Assembly: GCA_009377495.1 (NCBI GenBank)
Contig: WHTZ01000036.1
Coordinates: forward strand, 1 to 64,000
DNA: 64,000 nucleotides
Direction of reading: 5' to 3'
Origin: Luteitalea sp.
GTDB lineage: Bacteria > Acidobacteriota > Vicinamibacteria > Vicinamibacterales > Vicinamibacteraceae
Under the pieces are notes generated by a model. The model did no database searches, was not told the DNA's origin, and worked only from the letters and a program-made list of their open reading frames with translations. Both the position numbers and the translations under genes were made by a program. Below are positions 26,687-35,205 of the stretch, in pieces. Position 1 is the stretch's first letter. Every line of letters begins with the position of its first letter.

Positions 26687-27427
26687 ATGACGGATTTAGC
26701 GAACGCGCCATTGAGCAGCGATCGGCTTGAAGAGGTTGCGGACCACCTGGAGGGGTGGTCCGTACGCGACATCCTTGCCTGGGCTTGCGACCAGTTCGCG
26801 CCGCGCCTGACCCTGGCCACGGGGTTTGGTACCGAAGGATGCGTGCTCATCGACGCCATCGGCACAAACCGCCTTCCGGTGGATCTGTTCACCCTGGACA
26901 CTGGCTTACTGTTCCCCCAAACGTACGCGTTGTGGCGCACGTTGGAGTCGCGCTACGACCTGACGATTCGCGCGGTGCGACCTCGGTTGACGGTGGAACA
27001 GCAAGCCGTACAGCACGGCCCCGCGTTGTGGACCCGAGACCCGGACGCGTGCTGTGCGATTCGCAAGGCGTTGCCGCTGCGCACCGAGCTCGCGAAGTTC
27101 GACGCGTGGATCAGCGCGATCCGGCGTGAGCAAACCCCGGCACGCGCACGGGCGCGCGTGGTGGAGTGGGATGCCAAGTTCGACGTCGTGAAGATCAACC
27201 CGCTGGCGGCCTGGACCAAGGACGACGTGTGGACGTACATCGACACGCACGATGTTCCGGTGAACCCGCTGCACGAGGAGAGCTACCCGAGCATCGGGTG
27301 CATGCCGTGCACGAGCCCGGTGGCGCCAGGCGAGAACGAACGGGCCGGCCGCTGGCGCGGCCGGGCGAAGACCGAATGCGGCTTGCATGACCGCTTGGTC
27401 TTGCCGCTCGCTCAGGTGGCTGGGTAA
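26687..27427 (+). CDS. cysH: Adenylyl-sulfate (APS) reductase
   Basis: A 246-residue cytoplasmic enzyme of assimilatory sulfate reduction. Domain order: PP-loop region (LTLATGFGTEGCVLIDAIG), LFTLDTGLLFPQT, and the C-terminal redox motif KTECGLH (Cys231). Cys122-Cys123 (DACCAIRK) and Cys205/Cys208 (SIGCMPC) are the four ligands of a [4Fe-4S] cluster, which marks the APS-using type rather than the PAPS-using E. coli type. The ATG is preceded by AGGTGA. It is the first gene behind the Cys leader attenuator. The next genes make siroheme and reduce sulfite, the product of this reaction. No sulfate activation genes (cysDN/sat) are in the window. Confidence 0.93.
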   Translation: MTDLANAPLSSDRLEEVADHLEGWSVRDILAWACDQFAPRLTLATGFGTEGCVLIDAIGTNRLPVDLFTLDTGLLFPQTYALWRTLESRYDLTIRAVRPRLTVEQQAVQHGPALWTRDPDACCAIRKALPLRTELAKFDAWISAIRREQTPARARARVVEWDAKFDVVKINPLAAWTKDDVWTYIDTHDVPVNPLHEESYPSIGCMPCTSPVAPGENERAGRWRGRAKTECGLHDRLVLPLAQVAG

Positions 27428-27635
27428 CGGCGTGCTGGGTGCTGGGGTGCTGAGGTGACGAGCGTAGGAAATCTGCGCACGTGTGATGCGGACGGATCCT
27501 TTGGGGAGGGCTCGTCCGCGGGCGGGCGCGGAGACGGGGGCAGGTTCCCTGACTGGGGGACGGAGCCTGCCTCCGAGTTGCTCGTCGGACAACGGTGCAC
27601 AGCACGGCTGGACCGCACGATGGGAAGGTGGCTGT

Positions 27636-28220
27636 GTGAGCGGTGAGGTTCCGTTGTTTCCCGTGTTCCTGAAGCTGGCAGGTCGGCCCGTCCTGCTCGT
27701 CGGCGGCGGGAGCGTCGCTGCCAGTAAGTTGGACGGTTTGCTACAGGTGGGCGCCGAGGTGACGGTGGTCGCCCCAGAGATCCAGTCGAGCCTCGAGCGT
27801 CCTGGCGTCGTGTTGGTTCGGCGTGGTTTCGAGGCGCTGGATCTCGACGGTAAGTGGTTCGTCGTTGCAGCGGCGCCGCCCGAGGTGAATCGAGCGGTGG
27901 CCGCTGCCGCGGAGACGCGCGGCCTGTTCGTCAATGCGGTGGATGACCCGCCGAACGCAGCCGCGTACCTCGGTGGCGTGCTCCGGCGCGGCGACGTCAC
28001 CGTGGCGATATCGACAGGCGGCCACGCACCGGCGCTGGCAGGTCTGGTGCGCGAGGGCTTGGACGCGCTCCTGCCGCGCGAGCTGGACACGTGGGCGTCA
28101 CTCGCGCGCGCTGTGCGGGCGAGATGGCTGGCGGAGCGCGTGCCGATGACCGCACGTCGGCCGCTCTTGCTCGACGCGTTGAACCGGCTCTATGAACCTG
28201 TTCGGGTGGCGCTGCGGTAG
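27636..28220 (+). CDS. Precorrin-2 dehydrogenase / sirohydrochlorin ferrochelatase (Met8/CysG N-terminal type)
   Basis: A 194-residue protein from the GTG at 27636 (GGGAAGG upstream). It starts LFPVFLKLAGRPVLLVGGGSVAASKLDGLL, the NAD-binding Rossmann motif of siroheme synthase N-terminal domains, and contains FVVAAAPPEVNRAVAAAAETRGLFVNAVDDP and FLGGVLRRGDVTVAISTGGHAPALA-type segments, including the catalytic Asp region NAVDD. It oxidises precorrin-2 and inserts iron to make siroheme for the sulfite reductase encoded two genes downstream. The frame is open upstream to 27483, but with atypical sequence. Confidence 0.9.
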   Translation: MSGEVPLFPVFLKLAGRPVLLVGGGSVAASKLDGLLQVGAEVTVVAPEIQSSLERPGVVLVRRGFEALDLDGKWFVVAAAPPEVNRAVAAAAETRGLFVNAVDDPPNAAAYLGGVLRRGDVTVAISTGGHAPALAGLVREGLDALLPRELDTWASLARAVRARWLAERVPMTARRPLLLDALNRLYEPVRVALR

Positions 28221-28226
28221 AGGATT

Positions 28227-28994
28227 GTGGTGATGCTTGGATGCGTGTCTCTCGTTGGTGCTGGGCCGGGCGATCCCGAGCTGCTCACGCGCAAGGCCGT
28301 ACGGCGGCTGCAGGAAGCGGATCTGGTGCTCTACGATGCCCTAGTCTCGCCCGATGCGCTCGCGCTCGCGACACGAGCGCAGCGTTTTCGGGTGGGCAAG
28401 CGGGCGAGCCGACCCTCCGTCCGGCAAGAGACCATCAACGCGCTCATGATTCGCGCCGCGCGTCAGGGTAAGCGCGTCGTGCGGCTCAAGTGCGGAGATC
28501 CCTTCGTGCTGGGACGCGGCGGCGAGGAAGCACTGGCGCTGCGTGCGGCGGGTATTCCCGTCGAGCTCGTGCCCGGCGTGACGAGCGCGTCTGCGGCGGC
28601 CGGCTTGGCCGGCATTCCGGTGACGCACCGCGGCATCTCGTCTGGCATGCTGCTCGTCGCGGGGCACGACCCCGACATTTACGCCGGGCTGCTCGCGGCG
28701 GCGCCGGCAAACACACTGACGCTCGTCGTACTGATGGGCATTCAGCATCGCGACGATATCGCGCGCCGTCTCATCGCTCACGGCTGGGCACCAGACGCGC
28801 CCGCCGCGATGGTCTTTGGCGCGGCGACGCCCGACGAGACCACCTGGACCGGTGTGCTCGGTGAGATCGGGGGGGCGTCCCTGCCCCCTGGCGATCTCCC
28901 GGGAACGATCATCGTCGGCGAGGTCGTGCGCTTGCGCGCGCTGATTCACAGAGGCGTCGCAGACATCGAGCATGCGCAGGGAGAACGGCAATGA
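28227..28994 (+). CDS. cobA: Uroporphyrinogen-III C-methyltransferase
   Basis: A 255-residue SAM-dependent methyltransferase making precorrin-2. Hallmarks are VSLVGAGPGDPELLTRKAVRRLQEADLVLYDALVS at the N-terminus, GKRASRPSVRQETINALM, the SAM loop RLKCGDPFVLGRGGEEALAL, and VPGVTSASAAAGLAGIPVTHRG. It matches the SUMT/CysG C-terminal domain. The gene begins 6 bp after the dehydrogenase gene and overlaps the reductase gene by 4 bp (ATGA), so the three are one translational unit. In many bacteria this and the previous enzyme are fused as CysG; here they are separate. Confidence 0.93.
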   Translation: MVMLGCVSLVGAGPGDPELLTRKAVRRLQEADLVLYDALVSPDALALATRAQRFRVGKRASRPSVRQETINALMIRAARQGKRVVRLKCGDPFVLGRGGEEALALRAAGIPVELVPGVTSASAAAGLAGIPVTHRGISSGMLLVAGHDPDIYAGLLAAAPANTLTLVVLMGIQHRDDIARRLIAHGWAPDAPAAMVFGAATPDETTWTGVLGEIGGASLPPGDLPGTIIVGEVVRLRALIHRGVADIEHAQGERQ

Positions 28995-30838
28995 CGGCTA
29001 TTGACGACGTGAAGACGTTGGGACGAGGGACGCTCTCGTTTGCGGATGGACGGGAGATCGACGACTTCGTCCAGGTGCTCGGCCGTTACGAGCGGGGCGA
29101 GATCTCCGCGGACGACTGGCGTAAGTATCGGCTCGTGCGCGGCACATACGGTCAACGCCAAGAAGGCACGCTCCAGATGCTGCGGGTGAAGATCCCACAG
29201 GGCATCCTGAGCGCAGAGCAGCTTCGAGCCTTGGCGGATGGAGCAGAGCGGTACTCACGCGGCTTCGGCCACATCACGACGCGGCAGAACATCCAATTCC
29301 ACTTCATTCAGCTCGAGGACGTGTCGGATCTGATGCGGGATCTGGCGGCGAGCGGCCTGACAACCCGCGAGGCGTGCGGCAACTCGGTCCGGAACATTAC
29401 CGCCTGCCCGTTCGCCGGGGTCGCGCGGGACGAGGTGTTCGACGTCACGCCGTATGCGGAGGCGCTCACGCGTCACTTGCTCAGGGGTCCGCTCAGCGCG
29501 ATCCTGCCGCGTAAGTTCAAGATTGGCTTCGAGGGCTGCCCTGACGATCATGCCTTCGCGTCGATCAACGACATCGGCTGGTGGGCGCAAGTGCGCGACG
29601 TGGGCGGTTCGACCGAGCGAGGCTTCCGCGTTACGGTTGGGGGTGGTACGTCGATCCTGCCGCGCTCGGGTATGACGCTGTTCGAGTACGTGCCGGCCAA
29701 CCGCATCTTCGACGCGGCCGACGCGATCCTACGGGTCTATCATCGGTTCGGCGACTACGAGCACAAGCAACGCAACCGGATGAAGTTCCTGATCAAGGCC
29801 ATGGGGTGGGACAAGTACCGAGACGAGGTACTCCGAGCCTACGATGACATTTGTGCCGAAGGCGGGACGCCGTTCCCGTTCGATCCGGACAACCCGTCCG
29901 TGGAGGAGGCGCCAGACTGGATGTTACCAGAGGCCGCCACGCTCGAGGCGACGGCGGCACGGGTCGCGGCCTCCACCGTGAAGGGGCCGGGGATTGTACC
30001 GCACGTGAACCCGTGGCTGGTCTGGGATGCCGATGCGTTTGCCGCGTGGCAACAGACCAACGTCCTTCCGCAGAAGCAGGATGGATACGTCGCGGTCATC
30101 GCGCGCGTGCCGCTCGGCGATCTGACCGCGCAGCAGTTTCGCGTGCTGGCAGACCTTGCGGCCACCTTCGGTGATGGGACCATCAGGATGACGCCGGATC
30201 AAAACCTCGTCTTCCGCTGGGTACGCGAAGGTCAGGTGCCGCTGTTCTATCGCCACCTCGCGGCGGCGAGCCTTGGCCGTCCCAACGCGCAGACGATGGC
30301 CGATGTCGTGAGCTGCCCGGGAGCGGAGTCGTGCCGCCTGGCGGTCACCGCGTCGAGGGGCCTCGGGCGTTTGTTGACGGACCACCTCGAGGCGCATCCA
30401 GAGATCGTCGAAGCGGCCCGGTCAGCGCACATCAAGATCAGCGGGTGCCCCAACGGCTGCGGCCAGCACCACGTCGCCGATATCGGGTTTCAAGGCAGCA
30501 TCCGCAAGCTGGGCGAGCGCGCTGTGCCACAGTACTTCGTGATGGTGGGTGGCGCCGTGGCCGCCGATGGCGCCAACTTCGGCCGCGTCGCGGCGAAGGT
30601 GCCGGCCCGGCGGTGTCCCGAAGCGCTCGAGCGTCTCATCGCGTTGTATCGCGAGCAGCATGCACCGGGCGAGAGTGCAGCGCAGTTCTACCGCCGCATC
30701 GATTTCGCGGTCATCAAGAAAACGCTCGCGGACCTCGAGCCGTTGGCTGCCGACCAGGCAGAGCCCCAGGACTTCATCGACCTCGGGGAGGACACCGAGT
30801 ACAAGCAAGTGGTGCTCGATGGCGAGTGCAGCGCGTAA
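28991..30838 (+). CDS. Siroheme-dependent sulfite/nitrite reductase
   Basis: A 615-residue cytoplasmic reductase with the two-repeat ferredoxin-like/siroheme fold: repeat 1 RVKIPQGILSAEQLRALADGAERYSRGFGHITTRQNIQFHFI and repeat 2 VARVPLGDLTAQQFRVLADLAATFGDGTIRMTPDQNLVFRWV. The [4Fe-4S]-siroheme ligands are Cys442, Cys448 (SCPGAESC), Cys486 and Cys490 (GCPNGCG). Operon context with APS reductase and siroheme synthesis argues for six-electron sulfite reduction to sulfide. Sequence alone cannot exclude nitrite reductase activity. It ends the operon; a TAGGG palindromic repeat follows immediately. Confidence 0.92.
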   Translation: MTAIDDVKTLGRGTLSFADGREIDDFVQVLGRYERGEISADDWRKYRLVRGTYGQRQEGTLQMLRVKIPQGILSAEQLRALADGAERYSRGFGHITTRQNIQFHFIQLEDVSDLMRDLAASGLTTREACGNSVRNITACPFAGVARDEVFDVTPYAEALTRHLLRGPLSAILPRKFKIGFEGCPDDHAFASINDIGWWAQVRDVGGSTERGFRVTVGGGTSILPRSGMTLFEYVPANRIFDAADAILRVYHRFGDYEHKQRNRMKFLIKAMGWDKYRDEVLRAYDDICAEGGTPFPFDPDNPSVEEAPDWMLPEAATLEATAARVAASTVKGPGIVPHVNPWLVWDADAFAAWQQTNVLPQKQDGYVAVIARVPLGDLTAQQFRVLADLAATFGDGTIRMTPDQNLVFRWVREGQVPLFYRHLAAASLGRPNAQTMADVVSCPGAESCRLAVTASRGLGRLLTDHLEAHPEIVEAARSAHIKISGCPNGCGQHHVADIGFQGSIRKLGERAVPQYFVMVGGAVAADGANFGRVAAKVPARRCPEALERLIALYREQHAPGESAAQFYRRIDFAVIKKTLADLEPLAADQAEPQDFIDLGEDTEYKQVVLDGECSA

Positions 30839-30849
30839 TGGAAAATGAG

Positions 30850-30957
30850 GTAGGGCGCGGCTTCCGCCTTCGCATAAAGCTTCGGCGGACGAGTCCGCCG
30901 AAGCGCGAAGCGCGAAGGTGGACCGCCGTAGCCTTGGCGGAGGCGGTTAGCCGCGCC
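30850..30957. repeat. TAGGG-bounded bipartite palindromic repeat (REPIN-like)
   Basis: Starts GTAGGGCGCGGCTTCCGCC and ends GGCGGTTAGCCGCGCC, so the outer parts are complementary. The core holds CTTCGGCGGACGAGTCCGCCGAAG and CGAAGCGCGAAG. Nearly the same module recurs at 62020-62106, and the core resembles a segment inside the coding region at 56583-56633. Confidence 0.75.
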
Positions 30958-30961
30958 TGCG

Positions 30962-31879
30962 CTATCCCGTACTCCGATCCGCTACGACATCCCGAAGCAC
31001 TCCGAGGTAAGCTTTCGCGTCGCGCGGCCGGCCGGTGACGAGCGAGATGGTTGCGCGCAGGATCATTCCCACGATGATGAGCGCGCGTAGCGTGAGGCTC
31101 GTGACCGGTCCGTGGTGCTTCTTCGCGTAACGCAGTAGATTTCGATACCACGCCCGTGAGAACGCGCCAAGACCAAGCGCGCGCATAGCCACACCACCTT
31201 CGTGTGCGAACGATGCATCGGGCGTGTAGCCGACGCGCCAGCCGGCATCCCGTAGCCGCCGACAGAAATCCACGTCCTCGTACCAGGCGGGGAAGAACCG
31301 CTCGTCCAAGCCGCCAACCGCGGCGAACGCCTCGTGTCGCACCATGAGACACGCGGCGGCGGGCTGGTCGACGTCCTGAGCCTTGGAAAGGTCGAGATCG
31401 AGCGCAAGATAGCGCCGGCTGATGGCGTTGCCAGGCCACAGCTTGTCCACGAGTAGCAGATCTACGGCCCAGGCAGCCAGCGTCGGGAAGCGCCGCACCG
31501 TGAAGCCAACTTGCGCTTTGCCATCCTCGTTGATGAGACGCCCACCTATGGCTGCGTAGTCCACGTGTGCGTCGAGGAGCTCGGCGAGACGATCGATGCT
31601 GTCGGGATGGGCGCGAACATCCGGGTTGAGCAACATCAAGAAGCGACCATGGGCGCGCGCGGCTGCCGCATTGACCGCACCGGCAAATCCGAGGTTGCGC
31701 GCTTGGCGAACGACGGTCACATTCGGTGACACGCGTGCCGCCTCGTCGGCGCTCCCATCCGTCGAGGCGTTGTCGACCACGATGACTTCATGACGATGTG
31801 GATCGAGGAAGGCCAGGCAGCGTTCGAGCTGCGGCCGGGTGTTCCAGCTCACGATGAGGATGGAGACCTCCGGCGGCAT
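30962..31879 (-). CDS. Glycosyltransferase family 2 (rhamnosyltransferase-like)
   Basis: A 305-residue GT-A enzyme. It shows VSILIVSWNTRPQLERCLAFL, VIVVDNASTDGSADEAAR, ARNLGFAGAVNAAAARAHGRFLMLLNPDV (the DXD-equivalent NPD) and FFPAWYEDVDFCRRLRDAGW, the acceptor-side ED motif of the WcaE/RfbF-like group. It transfers a sugar to a lipopolysaccharide or exopolysaccharide precursor at the cytoplasmic face; the C-terminal amphipathic region (SLTLRALIIVGMILRATISLV) may attach it to the membrane. It lies 23 bp downstream of ileS on the same strand, so it may share that transcript. Confidence 0.9.
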   Translation of the reverse strand: MPPEVSILIVSWNTRPQLERCLAFLDPHRHEVIVVDNASTDGSADEAARVSPNVTVVRQARNLGFAGAVNAAAARAHGRFLMLLNPDVRAHPDSIDRLAELLDAHVDYAAIGGRLINEDGKAQVGFTVRRFPTLAAWAVDLLLVDKLWPGNAISRRYLALDLDLSKAQDVDQPAAACLMVRHEAFAAVGGLDERFFPAWYEDVDFCRRLRDAGWRVGYTPDASFAHEGGVAMRALGLGAFSRAWYRNLLRYAKKHHGPVTSLTLRALIIVGMILRATISLVTGRPRDAKAYLGVLRDVVADRSTG

Positions 31880-31902
31880 GGGCGTAGTTTACGCGTAGGC
31901 GA

Positions 31903-34900
31903 CTACTCAGGAGCTACGTCGCTGGATTCTGCGGCCGGCCCGCGCCGATCGGAAGGCGCCAGCCCGATCGCGACGTGCGCAGAGCCCGAGCCGAGCGTTA
32001 CCAAGCCTGCGGCGACAGAATCGTGGAGCTCGGTCGTCGTCAGGGCGACCGCCAGTGCCTGTTCCATGAGCCACGGGCCGAACGCAGCCAGGAGTGGCTC
32101 TAGGCCGCTCCCCAAGATGGACACCACGATCCTGTCGGAGTAGTGGAGGCACGCGCGCTTTCGGAGATCCTGGACGACGCGGTTTAGATCGCGCGCGTCG
32201 CCCTCCATGCGGAGACTGTCGTCGCGCGCGACGTCCAACAACACGACCAAGCGACCTTCGGCGGCCACCGCCTCGCCTTGGTCGGCGACCTCCATCCGGT
32301 ACGAGTACTCACCCGCGTGCAGGACCACATCCGCGGCGCTAAGAGTCCCGTCCGGATTGATGACGTAGTCCGCCGCGGCAACTGCGCGCTGGAGCGCCGG
32401 CAGACGCTGCTTCAGACGCTTGCTGAGATCCGGCGTGTTCAACCGCAAGGCCCTCGTGACGTATCGATCCGGTTTCGACAGGACTTCGACATTCTTGACG
32501 TTGACCTCTTGCTTCAGCAGATCAGCGTGCGCGGCCAGCAGCGAAGAGTCGACGCCACCGACGTACAACGCCGGCAGCGGGTGTCGATGCTTGATGCGCA
32601 GCCGCTCGCGGATGCTCCTGGCGAGGCGCACGATCGTCCGGACCGCGCGCATCTCGGCGGCGAGGCGTTCATCACTCCATTCGCCACGTGTCGTCGGCCA
32701 GTCTGCCAGATGCACCGAGTGGCGCGGTCCAAGCGACTGATACAGCGCGTCGGCGACGAACGGCATAAACGGCGCGACCACACGCGCGGTCGTGTCGAGC
32801 GAGAGGTGGAGCACTTCGTAGCACGCCGTTTTCGCCGGGGATGTCCCACTGCTCCACGCTTTCGACCGGCTCAGCCGCAGGTACCACCCGCTGAGCGTTT
32901 CGATGAACGCTTCGATTGCATCGTAGGCCGCACCGAAGTCGTACCGTTCCATCGCTCCCTCGACCGAAAGACGCAGCTGCTCGGTCTCGTGGAGCAGGTA
33001 CCGATCAAGCGGGGACATCGCATCCAACCGGCCACGCGGTTCGAATCCGTCGAGCGCGGCGTAGGACGTGAAGTAGTGAAACGCGTTCCAAAGCGGAATG
33101 ACGAAGCGTCGCACGGCGTCGCGGACCCCGTCCTGGTTGAAGCGGATATCCACGCCCCTGACGACCGGGGACGACAGCAGCGCAATGCGCAGCGCGTCGG
33201 ATCCGTGCTGCGCCACCAGGTCCATCGGATCCGGGTAGTTCTTCAGCCGCTTCGACATCTTGCGGCCGTCCACGCCGAGGAGCACGCCGTGGCACACGGC
33301 GTTCCTGAAAGCGGGCTTCTCGAACAGCGCGCCGGCCAGTACGTGGAGCGTGTAGAACCACCCACGTGTCTGTGCGACGTATTCGACGATGAAGTCAGCC
33401 GGGAACGTCGCGGCAAACTCTGACTCCTGCTCGAAGGGGTAGTGCACCTGCGCGAACGGCATGGAGCCCGACTCGAACCAGCAGTCGAGCACCTCCGGCA
33501 CGCGCGCCATTGTCGCCGCGCAGCGATCGCAGGGAAATCTCACTTCGTCGATGTACGGGCGGTGCAGATCCGGGACCGGTCGACCGGCGCGTGTCTCCAG
33601 GTCGTTCACGCTTTGAATGACCACGCTGTTCGCGCACGCCTCACAGCGCCACACGGGAATTGGCGATCCCCAGAAGCGATTGCGTGAGATTGCCCAGTCT
33701 CGCGCGTTCTCGAGCCACTGCCCGAATCGGCCGGCGCGAATGTGCTCCGGCACCCAGTTGATCTGCTGGTTGTGTGCGAGCAGGGTCTCCTTGAGGGTGG
33801 TGACGCGCACGAACCACGACCGCACCGCACGATAGATTAGCGGCCAGTCGCAGCGCCAGCAATGCGGATAGTCGTGGAGGTACTCAGATTGTTCGAATAT
33901 CAGGTCGTGCTGGGTCAACCACGAGACGATCTGGGGCGACGTCTCGAGGACGCTCGCGCCAGCGAAGTCGGCAACGTCTGGTGCAAAGGTCCCGTCATCC
34001 AGGACCGGTTGCGGCCCTGCGATGCCCGCCTCGCGGCACACGATTTCGTCGTCTTCGCCGAACGCGGGCGCGAGATGCACGATGCCGGTACCTTCATCCG
34101 CCGACACGAAGTCAGCCGAGAGCACGACGAAGGCATTGGCAACCGATGCAAAATATGGAAACGGCGGCGTGTATCGCAATCCGAGCAGCTCGCGGCCTTT
34201 CGCGCGACGCCGTGGTGCGGTTAGCTGTGGGAACCGCTCGGTTGCATTCGATGCCAGCCAGACGCGTTCAGCACCGGCCACACAGTCCACGTAGTCAAGG
34301 CCAGGATTGACCGCGAGCGCCACGTTCGAAGGCAGCGTCCACGGCGTGGTCGTCCACGCCAACAATGACGCGTTGGGATCGTCGGCGAGACGAAACTTGA
34401 CGACGCACGAAAGATCGGTTCTTGGCCTGTACGCGTCATCGAGCCTGGCCTCGAAGTTCGAAAGCGGCGTTTGGCAACGGATGCAGTAAGGAACAACTTT
34501 GTGACCTTCGTACAACAACCCGAGCTCGTGCAGCCGGCAAAATGCCCACAGGACCGATTCCATGTACGAACGGTCCATTGTCTTGTAGGCGTCCCCGAAA
34601 TCGACCCAGCGTCCGAGTCGCGTGACGACCCGTTCCCATTCGTCCGCGTGGCGCAACACGAGCGACCGGCACGCGTCCGTGAAGCGCGCAAGCCCCATCG
34701 CGACGATGTCGCCGCGGCCTGACAAGCCGAGCTCTTTTTCCACCTCGTACTCGACCGGCAGTCCGTGGCAGTCCCAGCCCCAGCGTCGCGGCACACGATA
34801 GCCGCGCATCGTGAAGTATCGCGGCACAACGTCCTTCATGTATGACGTCAGGATGTGGCCGTAGTGTGGACGCCCTGTCGCAAACGGCGGCCCATCGTCG

Positions 34901-35034
34901 AACGCGTACAGGGGCGCGCCGGCGCGTTGCTCGACCGACCGCTCAAACGTGCGTTCGCCATGCCATCGCTCGAGCACGGCGTTCTCGAGGGCCGGGAGAT
35001 CCAGGCGAGTAGGAATCGTCGAATAGCGTGTCAT
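31903..35034 (-). CDS. ileS: Isoleucyl-tRNA synthetase, eukaryotic-type clade
   Basis: About 1043 residues, class I aminoacyl-tRNA synthetase. Visible motifs: FATGRPHYGHILTSYMKDVVPRY (HIGH as HYGH), GWDCHGLPVEYEVEKELG, the editing-domain LLAWTTTPWTLPSNVAL and SADFVSADEGTGIVHLAPAFGEDD, and the catalytic loop GRKMSKRLKNYPDP. The FATGRPHYGH form, the missing C-terminal zinc finger and the long C-terminal part place it in the eukaryotic-like group (IleS2), which is often mupirocin-insensitive. The ATG at 35034 lies 5 nt after a strong hairpin, with no clear ribosome site; an in-frame ATG at 35049 lies inside the hairpin. An Ile-rich leader peptide precedes it. Confidence 0.95.
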   Translation of the reverse strand: MTRYSTIPTRLDLPALENAVLERWHGERTFERSVEQRAGAPLYAFDDGPPFATGRPHYGHILTSYMKDVVPRYFTMRGYRVPRRWGWDCHGLPVEYEVEKELGLSGRGDIVAMGLARFTDACRSLVLRHADEWERVVTRLGRWVDFGDAYKTMDRSYMESVLWAFCRLHELGLLYEGHKVVPYCIRCQTPLSNFEARLDDAYRPRTDLSCVVKFRLADDPNASLLAWTTTPWTLPSNVALAVNPGLDYVDCVAGAERVWLASNATERFPQLTAPRRRAKGRELLGLRYTPPFPYFASVANAFVVLSADFVSADEGTGIVHLAPAFGEDDEIVCREAGIAGPQPVLDDGTFAPDVADFAGASVLETSPQIVSWLTQHDLIFEQSEYLHDYPHCWRCDWPLIYRAVRSWFVRVTTLKETLLAHNQQINWVPEHIRAGRFGQWLENARDWAISRNRFWGSPIPVWRCEACANSVVIQSVNDLETRAGRPVPDLHRPYIDEVRFPCDRCAATMARVPEVLDCWFESGSMPFAQVHYPFEQESEFAATFPADFIVEYVAQTRGWFYTLHVLAGALFEKPAFRNAVCHGVLLGVDGRKMSKRLKNYPDPMDLVAQHGSDALRIALLSSPVVRGVDIRFNQDGVRDAVRRFVIPLWNAFHYFTSYAALDGFEPRGRLDAMSPLDRYLLHETEQLRLSVEGAMERYDFGAAYDAIEAFIETLSGWYLRLSRSKAWSSGTSPAKTACYEVLHLSLDTTARVVAPFMPFVADALYQSLGPRHSVHLADWPTTRGEWSDERLAAEMRAVRTIVRLARSIRERLRIKHRHPLPALYVGGVDSSLLAAHADLLKQEVNVKNVEVLSKPDRYVTRALRLNTPDLSKRLKQRLPALQRAVAAADYVINPDGTLSAADVVLHAGEYSYRMEVADQGEAVAAEGRLVVLLDVARDDSLRMEGDARDLNRVVQDLRKRACLHYSDRIVVSILGSGLEPLLAAFGPWLMEQALAVALTTTELHDSVAAGLVTLGSGSAHVAIGLAPSDRRGPAAESSDVAPE

Positions 35035-35039
35035 AAGCA

Positions 35040-35075
35040 AAAGGGCCATCGCCCGTTTCGGGGTGATGGCCCTTT
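35040..35075 (-). terminator. Attenuator hairpin directly before ileS
   Basis: On the minus strand AAAGGGCCATCACCC (35075-35061) pairs with GGGCGATGGCCCTTT (35054-35040), a 15-bp stem with one wobble and a 6-nt loop. It is followed by a T, giving a TTTT run, and the ileS ATG at 35034. It could be a terminator with a short U-tract or a structure that hides the translation start. Either way its position indicates control of ileS. Confidence 0.75.
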
Positions 35076-35103
35076 GTGGATGCTCGCGTGTTCGCGCTCT
35101 CGG

Positions 35104-35205
35104 TTACATCACCCGCCCTCTGCCGACACGAATGCCGGCGCCAATGATGCCAATGGGGATGCCAATCGGCGTAATTATCCCGGAGGGCCTGTGATCGGGA
35201 GTCAC
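35104..35205 (-). CDS. Isoleucine-rich leader peptide of ileS
   Basis: A 33-codon frame from the GTG at 35205: MTPDHRPSG, then IITPIGIPIGIIGAGI, then RVGRGRVM and stop. Eight of 16 consecutive codons are Ile. It ends 28 nt before the hairpin that precedes ileS. Ribosome stalling on these codons when Ile-tRNA is uncharged would be expected to disrupt the hairpin and raise synthetase expression. No good ribosome site is visible before the GTG, so the exact start is uncertain. The Ile run in frame with a nearby stop and hairpin is the evidence. A T-box was considered, but its conserved antiterminator box is absent. Confidence 0.72.
   Translation of the reverse strand: MTPDHRPSGIITPIGIPIGIIGAGIRVGRGRVM

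Noticed and set aside
33038..33048. GGTTCGAATCC, the T-loop signature of a tRNA
   Set aside because: It lies within the conserved coding sequence of ileS, and no acceptor, D or anticodon stems surround it.
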